Below, piece after piece: positions 13,614-18,804 of a stretch of 18,804 nt of DNA (positions within the stretch are counted from its first letter, which is position 1; each line of letters starts with the position of its first letter). The stretch spans positions 1-18,804 of the forward strand of contig DXXH01000052.1 in assembly GCA_019416395.1 (NCBI GenBank), written 5' to 3'. The notes beneath the pieces are model-generated. The model saw only the letters and a program-made list of their open reading frames with translations. It was not told the origin of the DNA and did not search any database. The position numbers and the translations under genes are program-made. Source of the stretch: Clostridiales bacterium. Lineage in GTDB: Bacteria; Bacillota; Clostridia; Oscillospirales; Acutalibacteraceae.

Positions 13614-14705
13614 TCAGGGCTGGAAATAGAAGGTGCAGACCTGTTCGCCGCCGTTGAGGAATACCTCGCAGGTGTGGGTGTCAGCCAGGATCTTTACGTC
13701 CCACACCTCACAGGCAGGACGTTCCAGCAAAATGTGAACGCCGTCGGTGACCTTGACCAGCCATTTGCCCTGCTCCACATGGGGATCCTGACTGGTGAGG
13801 TAGGAATGGGCTTCCTCTACCGGGAACATGCACAGGTTTCCGCCGTCGTTGAGTTTGACCTCACGGGGGATTGTCAGACAGCCGCAGCGCACTTCGTCGT
13901 CGGCCTGAGGACGGTCCCAGGGGGCCATCCAGCCCAGGACGATCCGGCGGCCCTTCTGGTCCACAAAACTCTGAGGGGCGTAGAAGTTGGGGCCAAGTTC
14001 CGGTTTTTGGATTTTCTCAGGGGTAAAGTGTTCCCCATCAAACTGGCCCAATACGTATTGGACGGTCTGGGGCTGGTCCATACGGGAGAAGCACAGCACC
14101 CATTTATCCTCTACGGGGAACAGGTCAGGGCACTCCAGCACAGGGCCCATTTCACGGGTTTCGAAAATGGGGCCCATGAAATCCCAGTGGAACAGGTCCT
14201 GGGACCGGTACAGATATACGGCCGCAAACCCGTCTTTTCCCGCGCCCAGCACCATGCGGTAGCTGCCGTCGGTCCATTGGAAGACTTTGGGGTCGCGGAA
14301 ATCCTTGCTTTCCGGGTCCAAGGGGCTTTGGGTGATGATGGGGTTGCCCTGGTATTTGGTGAAGCTCACTCCGTCATCGGTCCAGGCCATACACTGGGTC
14401 TGGGCCAGCTGCTTGTCCACGGCGGTGTAGAAAAAGTACAGCCTGCCGTCTTTTTCCACAGCCGAACCGGAAAAACAGCCCAGGCCGGCCTCATAGGGCT
14501 GGTCGGGATAGAAGGCAATGGGCAATTCTTCCCAGTGGACCAGGTCCTTACTGACGGCGTGGCCCCAGTGCATCACGTCCCACTTGGGGGCTTTGGGATT
14601 GTGCTGGAAAAAAGCGTGGTATTTCCCTTGGAAATAGCAAAGGCCATTGGGATCGTTGAGCCAGCCTTTTTCCGGCTCCACGTGGTAGTTCAATTTAGGC
14701 AGCAT
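13614..14705 (-). CDS. GH32 glycoside hydrolase (sucrose-6-P hydrolase / beta-fructosidase)
   Basis: A 363-residue family GH32 enzyme that hydrolyses beta-fructosidic bonds, likely sucrose-6-phosphate or short fructans. The three catalytic motifs are in place: WLNDPNG (nucleophile Asp18), FRDP (Asp138, transition-state) and ECPDLF (acid/base Glu191). FSGSA near 78 and LGWMAPW near 257-263 are further family blocks. The five-blade propeller is complete, but the C-terminal beta-sandwich is strongly shortened: family members of this type usually have 450-500 residues. The end CEVFLNGGEQVCTFYF still resembles the last strands of that module. ATG 14705 lies eight bases after GGAG; the in-frame GTG at 14714 overlaps it. 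No signal peptide, so cytoplasmic. It lies 227 bp after an EIIA gene on the same strand; no separate promoter is evident in that gap. Confidence 0.92.
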   Translation of the reverse strand: MLPKLNYHVEPEKGWLNDPNGLCYFQGKYHAFFQHNPKAPKWDVMHWGHAVSKDLVHWEELPIAFYPDQPYEAGLGCFSGSAVEKDGRLYFFYTAVDKQLAQTQCMAWTDDGVSFTKYQGNPIITQSPLDPESKDFRDPKVFQWTDGSYRMVLGAGKDGFAAVYLYRSQDLFHWDFMGPIFETREMGPVLECPDLFPVEDKWVLCFSRMDQPQTVQYVLGQFDGEHFTPEKIQKPELGPNFYAPQSFVDQKGRRIVLGWMAPWDRPQADDEVRCGCLTIPREVKLNDGGNLCMFPVEEAHSYLTSQDPHVEQGKWLVKVTDGVHILLERPACEVWDVKILADTHTCEVFLNGGEQVCTFYFQP

Positions 14706-14932
14706 GGGATACACTCCTTTACATCATAAAAAATGCCGGAGACTGCTGGCCCCCGGCGAAAAAGCGTAAGTCTTTCTCTAAGGACCCCAATTTACAAGAG
14801 CGGTCCATGGACGCCCCAAGGGTTTCCTTTGTCCGGACCCTGGATTGACAACACTCCTGTTTTCCCCGTTTTTTCAGGGAACAGCCTGGAATTGGTCTGT
14901 TGCCTGAGGGGAGAGGGAGCGTGGGCAAACTG

Positions 14933-15415
14933 TTAAATCAGGGAGCGCAAGCGGAGCAAATCTTCCCCGGCGGGGACGGACCCGGTTTTGATCAGGTTGA
15001 CTTCCCAGCCAGTTTTACAGTTGCAGAACACAAAGGGAGTGTCCAGCGCGCAGTGGTGTTCCGCCATGACTTTGGGGTCAAACTCCAACAGCTTGTCCCC
15101 CCGCTTTACGGAATCCCCCTCTTTTACAAATGTTTCAAAACCTTCTCCCTTTAAACGGTTGGTATCCATGCCCACGTGAATGAGGAATTTGATCCCATTT
15201 GCCGTTTCCAGACCCAGGGCGTGTTTGGTGGAAAGGGAGAATTCCACCCTGGCGTCTGCGGGGGAATATACCACGCAGTCCGATGGCCGGATCACTACCC
15301 CCGGGCCTAAAAGTCCTTGAGCGAAAGTGGGGTCAGAACACTGGGAGACAGGGATCACCTCTCCGGAAATTGGGCAACCAAACAGGGAGATTTCTCCCAC
15401 AGACGTAGCGGACAT
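14933..15415 (-). CDS. PTS glucose-type EIIA component (Crr-like), stand-alone
   Basis: A 160-residue EIIA of the glucose/sucrose family, a phosphocarrier between HPr and an EIIB domain and often a regulator. The signature KFLIHVGMDT places the phosphorylated His80, and TKHALGLE has the second, supporting His65. PISGEVIPVSQCSDPTFAQG is the standard start, and GVVIRPSDCVVYSPADARVE matches the beta-strand block. The C-terminus (PSNCKTG-like CNCKTGWEV, then GSV) is normal. It is a separate domain, not fused to IIBC; no IIBC gene is in the window. ATG 15415 follows AAAGGAG by seven bases; the longer frame to 15448 lacks a site. It shares strand and probably transcript with GH32, which suggests sucrose or fructoside use. 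Confidence 0.93.
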   Translation of the reverse strand: MSATSVGEISLFGCPISGEVIPVSQCSDPTFAQGLLGPGVVIRPSDCVVYSPADARVEFSLSTKHALGLETANGIKFLIHVGMDTNRLKGEGFETFVKEGDSVKRGDKLLEFDPKVMAEHHCALDTPFVFCNCKTGWEVNLIKTGSVPAGEDLLRLRSLI

Positions 15416-15503
15416 AAGGCATCTCCTTTCCGTGAAGACTGGAACCATGTTTCTAAAAAGTCAAAAGTCCAGGGGATACAACCATGGAAAAATTCTGAGG
15501 CTC

Positions 15504-15540
15504 ACCGGTCCATAAACCGGTTTTTCCATATAACAATACC
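15504..15540 (-). promoter_or_regulatory. leader hairpin with a partial RAT-like sequence before the EIIA gene
   Basis: On the minus strand, just after the likely start point, GGTATTGTTA (15531-15540) and GGAAAAACC (15519-15527) resemble the two ends of the ribonucleic antiterminator target used by LicT/SacY/SacT regulators of PTS sugar genes. The 3' part overlaps a 6-bp hairpin ACCGGT/ACCGGT (15504-15509 with 15516-15521). The middle of the usual 29-30-base target is missing (22 bases here) and no U-tract follows the hairpin, so this is only suggestive. Confidence 0.25.
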
Positions 15541-15545
15541 ATTTT

Positions 15546-15575
15546 ATTGTATAGGAAAAAGGGAAAACCTGTCAA
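15546..15575 (-). promoter_or_regulatory. sigma-A promoter of the EIIA-GH32 unit
   Basis: On the minus strand, TTGACA (15570-15575, consensus) is followed at 18 bp by TACAAT (15546-15551), or at 16 bp by TATACA (15548-15553). The start point near 15539 leaves about 120 bases of leader before the EIIA ATG. Confidence 0.85.
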
Positions 15576-15580
15576 GGGAC

Positions 15581-15609
15581 TTTCCAAAGATTTCACATAG
15601 GGGTACACT
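15581..15609 (+). promoter_or_regulatory. possible promoter of the sigma/anti-sigma unit
   Basis: TTTCCA (15581-15586), 17-bp spacer, TACACT (15604-15609). Both hexamers match the sigma-A consensus in four of six bases. It starts only six bases beyond the divergent -35 of the EIIA promoter, so the two polymerases would compete. A different, ECF-like pattern exists nearer the gene (TGTAAG at 15633, CGTC at 15657) but with an 18-base gap. Confidence 0.4.
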
Positions 15610-15695
15610 AATGGAAAAAAGCGTGGACCATTTGTAAGAAAAGGACGTGGGGGATTCGTCTAAAGGGCAAAGAGACAGAAAGGGGGAGATGGTTT

Positions 15696-16229
15696 GTGAA
15701 AAATCGGGAGCGGTCTCTGGTAAAAAAAGCCATGCGGGGGAATCCCAAAGCCTTTGGAACCCTGATTGAACGGGAACAGGAATATTTGTACCGCATGGCA
15801 TTTCTCTATATGCGGGAGGAGGCCGACGCTCTGGACGTAGTGCAGGATTCCATTATCAAGGCGTATAAGAACGTAAAAACTTTGCGGGAGCCGGAACATT
15901 TCCGCACCTGGCTGACCAAGATCCTGATCAACACAGCTCAGGATATGCTTCGCAGAAGGAGGCCTGCCGTACCTTTGGAGGAGGAACTGGGCTGCCCCGC
16001 CCAGGAGGAGATCACTCTGGAGGAGCGGATGGACCTGTACCAGGCAATAGAAGCGCTTCCGGAAAAGTACCAGGACGTGGTCAAATTGAAATACCTGGAC
16101 GGTTACACCATTCGGGAGATCAGCGCCGTCACAGGTATGCCAGAAGGCACGGTGTCGGTGTACCTGCGGCGGGCCATCGGACAATTGCGCACCATTTTGA
16201 AGGAGGAACCTATATGCGAGAAAATTTAA
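15696..16229 (+). CDS. ECF-family RNA polymerase sigma factor (GTG start)
   Basis: A 177-residue group IV sigma factor that directs RNA polymerase to a stress or envelope regulon. Region 2 (about 12-85) includes GTLIEREQEYLYRMAFLYMR and EADALDVVQDSIIKAYKNV (the -10 recognition helix), and region 4 (about 112-165) includes AIEALPEKYQDVVKLKYLDG followed by the helix-turn-helix TIREISAVTGMPEGTVSVYL. No region 3 is present, as expected for ECF. The GTG lies six bases after AGGGGGAGA. The end overlaps the next gene by 16 bases, the normal arrangement of a sigma factor and its membrane anti-sigma factor. Family likeness is to the SigV/SigW-like group; the regulon is unknown. Confidence 0.95.
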   Translation: MKNRERSLVKKAMRGNPKAFGTLIEREQEYLYRMAFLYMREEADALDVVQDSIIKAYKNVKTLREPEHFRTWLTKILINTAQDMLRRRRPAVPLEEELGCPAQEEITLEERMDLYQAIEALPEKYQDVVKLKYLDGYTIREISAVTGMPEGTVSVYLRRAIGQLRTILKEEPICEKI

Positions 16230-17797
16230 GCCGGGTATCGATCCCGGAAATCCCGATTCCCGATCAACTTGCCCCCCGGGTGGAAGAAGCCCTTGCCCAA
16301 GTACGCGGGATCCATAGAAGGCGGACGATACGCCGGGTAGCTGCTCTGGTGGGCAGTTTTGTGGTTGTAGCTGGGGCGCTCTTTGGAGTGGCTGCCGCCA
16401 ATCCTGCTCTGGCGTCTCAAATCCCCTTGGTGGGAAACTTTTTAGGAAGCTTATTCTACGACACCAACCACATGAGCAAAACAGGGGGCAACGGGGCTTA
16501 CCTGGATACGTATGACGTGCTGGAAGATGTGGACGTGGCAGCGGCCACGGAAAACGTGGAGTGGGGAATCACCTTCCAGCAGGGCTACAGCGACGGCAAT
16601 ACAGCTCAAGTATCCCTGACGCTTACCGGCCCTCAAGAGGACCTAGACCGGTACAGCGGGGTGGACGTTGGAAATTACGGACGGACTTCCGCTGCCACCA
16701 TCAACGGGGAAGCAGCGGAGCTGGTGGGAGTCAACCCCTTCTATGAGCGAAACGGACAGTGGATCACCACTTTGTCTCTGACCGTCCCGGAAAGTCAACG
16801 GGAAGGGGAAACATTAGAGGTGATCCTCACCCTGCGGGATCTTTCCGGCCGGGTGAAGGGGGACAAGGGGGAAAGCTCCTACCAGACGGAAAGCATTGAC
16901 GGGACCTTTGAAGGCAGCTTTACCCTGACAGTGGACCGGGCCCACGAGTTTTCTTTCACCAGCAGCGCCGAAGACAACGGCGCCAAAGTGCTGGCTGTGT
17001 CCGGTACTCCCACTCAGACGGTGGTTACCATCGAGAAGCCCTACTGGGGAGATGTGACACCCAATGTGCCGGCGGACGGCAGTTTGGGATATCCTTTCCT
17101 GTGCACGCCCGATGGAGAGACCTACCGAATTGATTACACCAAGACCACGGGCTACGATTACCAGTCCAAAGAGCCCCAGACCGCTGACCTGTATTTTGAC
17201 GGCTTACCCGCCGGTACCACCCAGGCGGTGCTCCGGTTTTACGATACAGGGACCCGGCAGGAAGAAGTGCTGGCGGAGTTTACCATTGACATCGAAGCCC
17301 AGACCGTGACCCCTTCCACCACCTACGATGACGGGGGCCTGCTGGACCTGGACAATCCTTACCGGTATCTAATCCTGCAAAACGGCGGTATGGGCAAGGA
17401 AGAGAATGGATTTTCCGTGAGGAATGTGACGTTTGAAAAATTAAATGGATATACCGGCAGTGTATACTTCACTCTGCCCCAAGAGCAGGCAGAAATGAAC
17501 CTGCGAGTGGAGGTATATGACTCCCAGGATACCTTGCTGTGGGGAAGTGAGAGCTATAACGCCGACGGTTCTTGGAACGACCGCTGGAAGTATACCGGTC
17601 CCCAGACTTCCCAGTTGGGAAAATTGAAACAAAATGCGGGGGAGACTGAGGAACAGCTGGCCGAATACAGTGTGTCGGCGGACGTTGTTGGTTTGACAGT
17701 GCCTATTGGAGAGAAAGTCACCACTAAAATCATCGACCTGGACACAGGCGAACTACTGTGGGTGGATAGTCGAGTGTTGGACGCTGTCCAGCGATAA
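16214..17797 (+). CDS. membrane anti-sigma factor, DUF4179-like
   Basis: A 527-residue protein that probably holds the upstream sigma factor at the membrane. Residues 1-40 are the short cytoplasmic part, basic near the membrane (IHRRRTIRR). One transmembrane helix spans about 42-62 (AALVGSFVVVAGALFGVAAA), and then NPALASQIPLVGNFLG begins a long extracellular part, the pattern typical of the DUF4179 proteins paired with clostridial ECF factors. The remaining 440 residues are beta-rich, Thr/Gly/Asp-heavy and probably Ig-like; two segments (about 90-240 and 240-390) look like successive domains, and I recognise no ligand site or protease. AAGGAGG precedes the ATG. It closes the unit: a strong terminator follows 15 bases after the stop. 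Confidence 0.85.
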   Translation: MRENLSRVSIPEIPIPDQLAPRVEEALAQVRGIHRRRTIRRVAALVGSFVVVAGALFGVAAANPALASQIPLVGNFLGSLFYDTNHMSKTGGNGAYLDTYDVLEDVDVAAATENVEWGITFQQGYSDGNTAQVSLTLTGPQEDLDRYSGVDVGNYGRTSAATINGEAAELVGVNPFYERNGQWITTLSLTVPESQREGETLEVILTLRDLSGRVKGDKGESSYQTESIDGTFEGSFTLTVDRAHEFSFTSSAEDNGAKVLAVSGTPTQTVVTIEKPYWGDVTPNVPADGSLGYPFLCTPDGETYRIDYTKTTGYDYQSKEPQTADLYFDGLPAGTTQAVLRFYDTGTRQEEVLAEFTIDIEAQTVTPSTTYDDGGLLDLDNPYRYLILQNGGMGKEENGFSVRNVTFEKLNGYTGSVYFTLPQEQAEMNLRVEVYDSQDTLLWGSESYNADGSWNDRWKYTGPQTSQLGKLKQNAGETEEQLAEYSVSADVVGLTVPIGEKVTTKIIDLDTGELLWVDSRVLDAVQR

Positions 17798-17811
17798 AAA
17801 TTCCCAAACTG

Positions 17812-17842
17812 GGCCCCGGAAAAAACCGGGGCCTTTTTCTTT
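17812..17842 (+). terminator. rho-independent terminator after the anti-sigma gene
   Basis: GGCCCCGG (17812-17819) pairs perfectly with CCGGGGCC (17826-17833) around an A6 loop, followed by TTTTTCTTT. It begins 15 bases after the stop codon. Confidence 0.96.
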
Positions 17843-17853
17843 CCCCGAAGGAA

Positions 17854-17882
17854 TTGCCACAGGCCCTTATCTGGTGTACAAT
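17854..17882 (+). promoter_or_regulatory. sigma-A promoter of the chromate-transporter pair
   Basis: TTGCCA (17854-17859), 17-bp spacer, TACAAT (17877-17882). It starts 12 bases after the preceding terminator and predicts a start near 17889, about 25 bases before the ATG at 17914. This excludes the longer frame that begins inside the promoter. Confidence 0.85.
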
Positions 17883-17913
17883 GATGCCAAAAGCCAACTG
17901 GAAGGAGCGGCCT

Positions 17914-18477
17914 ATGGAACATACAAAATGGGAGTTGTGCCTGAAGCTGTTTTTAAAATTTCTGAAAATCGGTGCGTTTACCTTTGGTGGGGGCTACGCC
18001 ATGATCCCCTTGATTCGCCGGGAAATTTCCTTAAAGGAACACTGGATCGAGGAAAAGGACATTTTGGATATCCTGGCGGTAAGCGAAAGCACCCCAGGCC
18101 CCATCGCTGTAAACACCGCCACCTTTATCGGGTACAAGCTGGCGGGGAAGCTGGGCGCGGCCGCTGCCACGGTGGGAGTGGTGCTGCCCTCTTTCGTGAT
18201 TATCTTTTTGCTGTCCTTTGTGCTGCGGCAGTTTGAAAATTTTCCAGCAGTGCGGTATGCATTCTGGGGGATCCGGGTGGCGGTGGTGGCCTTGGTGCTC
18301 AGCGCCCTGGTGTCCATGGTCCGGCAGTGTCCCTGGAATGTGACTTCCTACGTGCTGGCGGCGGGGGCCTTTGTGCTGGTGGGATTTTTCGGGGCCAACA
18401 GCATTCTGGTTCTGGTGGCCTGCGCCTTGCTGGGCCTTGGGGCTTCCAAGCTGAAGATCGGGGGGATGAAGCTGTGA
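17914..18477 (+). CDS. chromate transporter family protein, short-chain (first of pair)
   Basis: A 187-residue membrane protein with one CHR domain, about half of a full-length ChrA. The block LKIGAFTFGGGYAMIPLI (about 17-35) and the following VSESTPGPIAVNTATFIGY (about 55-73) are the two family signatures, with about five to six membrane segments after them (VGVVLPSFVIIFLLSFVL, AVVALVLSALVSMV, ILVLVACALLGL). Short CHR proteins act as pairs that together equal one long transporter; some are chromate/sulfate carriers, but in gut Firmicutes the true substrate is generally untested. ATG 17914 lies six bases after AAGGAG. Its stop overlaps the start of the second copy by four bases (GTGA), so the two are translated together. 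Confidence 0.93.
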   Translation: MEHTKWELCLKLFLKFLKIGAFTFGGGYAMIPLIRREISLKEHWIEEKDILDILAVSESTPGPIAVNTATFIGYKLAGKLGAAAATVGVVLPSFVIIFLLSFVLRQFENFPAVRYAFWGIRVAVVALVLSALVSMVRQCPWNVTSYVLAAGAFVLVGFFGANSILVLVACALLGLGASKLKIGGMKL

Positions 18478-18804
18478 TTTTTCTGGAGCTTTTCCTGACC
18501 TTTTTCAAAATCGGGGCCTTTACCTTTGGGGGCGGCTACGCCATGCTGCCGCTGATCCAGCAGGAAGTGCTGTCCCACCAGTGGATGAGCCTGGAACAGC
18601 TGGTGAATTTCGTGGCTGTCAGCGAAAGCACCCCAGGGCCGCTGGCGGTGAACCTGTCCACCTATGTGGGAGCGGAAACTGCCGGTTTTCTGGGGGCCCT
18701 GTTCGCCACTATAGGGGTGGTGCTGCCTTCCTTCCTCATCATTGTGCTGGTGGCCAAATTTTACAGCGCCTTTCAGCACAATACCCTGGTGAAAGGCTGT
18801 ATGA
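18474..18804 (+). CDS. chromate transporter family protein, short-chain (second of pair, partial)
   Basis: The first 110 codons of a second single-CHR-domain protein; the window ends before its stop. It begins with GTG, preceded by GGGGGG about eight bases upstream and overlapping the previous stop. The same two signatures recur: FKIGAFTFGGGYAMLPLIQQ (about 10-29) and VSESTPGPLAVNLSTYVG (about 48-65), then a membrane segment TIGVVLPSFLIIVLVAKF. The likeness to the first gene points to an old duplication, and in this family the two halves usually sit in opposite membrane orientation to form one transporter. Confidence 0.93.
   Translation, partial: MIFLELFLTFFKIGAFTFGGGYAMLPLIQQEVLSHQWMSLEQLVNFVAVSESTPGPLAVNLSTYVGAETAGFLGALFATIGVVLPSFLIIVLVAKFYSAFQHNTLVKGCM

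Noticed and set aside
13536..14729. A 397-codon open frame on the + strand, opposite the GH32 gene.
   Set aside because: It is the antisense shadow of a GC-rich gene whose GH32 motifs are unmistakable; it has no family likeness and its start lies in the terminator.
14706..14932. A possible T-box leader before the GH32 gene (TGGACCGC on the minus strand, with a GGACC/GGTCC hairpin).
   Set aside because: The invariant T-box core is not matched, no terminator with a U-tract follows, and GH32 is not a T-box target. No promoter was found here either; a 69-codon minus frame (14719-14928) has no support.
1..18804. A search by eye for CRISPR arrays, tRNA or rRNA genes, transposases, phage genes and toxin-antitoxin pairs.
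   Set aside because: None seen: the only long repeat is the terminator pair, and every sizeable gap is explained by promoters, terminators or leaders.

Overview
The window reads as chromosomal DNA from a GC-rich, low-motility-signal Gram-positive anaerobe of the class Clostridia, most likely near the Oscillospiraceae/Ruminococcaceae. This rests on the gene order rplR-rpsE-rpmD-rplO-secY-adk-map-KOW-infA-rpmJ-rpsM-rpsK-rpsD-rpoA-rplQ, on strong AGGAGG ribosome binding sites, on sigma-A type promoters, on a zinc-finger adenylate kinase, and on a zinc-free S4 of the kind common in gut Clostridia. The genus cannot be named from sequence reading alone.

Region 1 (1-7790, all + strand) is the distal part of the spc operon and the alpha operon. 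It codes for ribosomal proteins, the SecY translocon channel, adenylate kinase, methionine aminopeptidase, a small KOW protein, IF-1 and the RNA polymerase alpha subunit. Genes are tightly packed and often touch or overlap, so this is one translation/transcription/secretion operon. Two genes missed by ATG-only calling (rpmD with TTG, rpmJ because it is short) are included.

Region 2 (7791-8172) is noncoding. It holds a nearly identical tandem pair of intrinsic terminators 145 bp apart and a third, very strong bidirectional terminator. The ecfA-ecfT-truA-rplM-rpsI block that often follows rplQ in Firmicutes is absent here.

Region 3 (8173-18804) is a set of short, independently expressed housekeeping and accessory units: a cytoplasmic beta-lactamase-fold serine hydrolase (-) divergent from a C-terminally short enolase (+); purine nucleoside phosphorylase with its own promoter and a structured leader; a sugar O-acetyltransferase followed by a lipoprotein/cyclophilin-like gene broken by one in-frame TAA; a minus-strand sugar unit (EIIA-Glc type PTS protein, then a compact GH32 fructosidase); an ECF sigma factor overlapping its DUF4179-type anti-sigma factor; and the start of a tandem pair of short chromate-transporter-family genes cut by the window end. 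Promoters and terminators could be placed at nearly every unit border.

I do not see a clear new multi-gene system. The observations that most merit a second look are the interrupted lipoprotein, the structured punA leader, the duplicated terminator, and a divergent promoter pair that appears to share one palindromic -35 hexamer.
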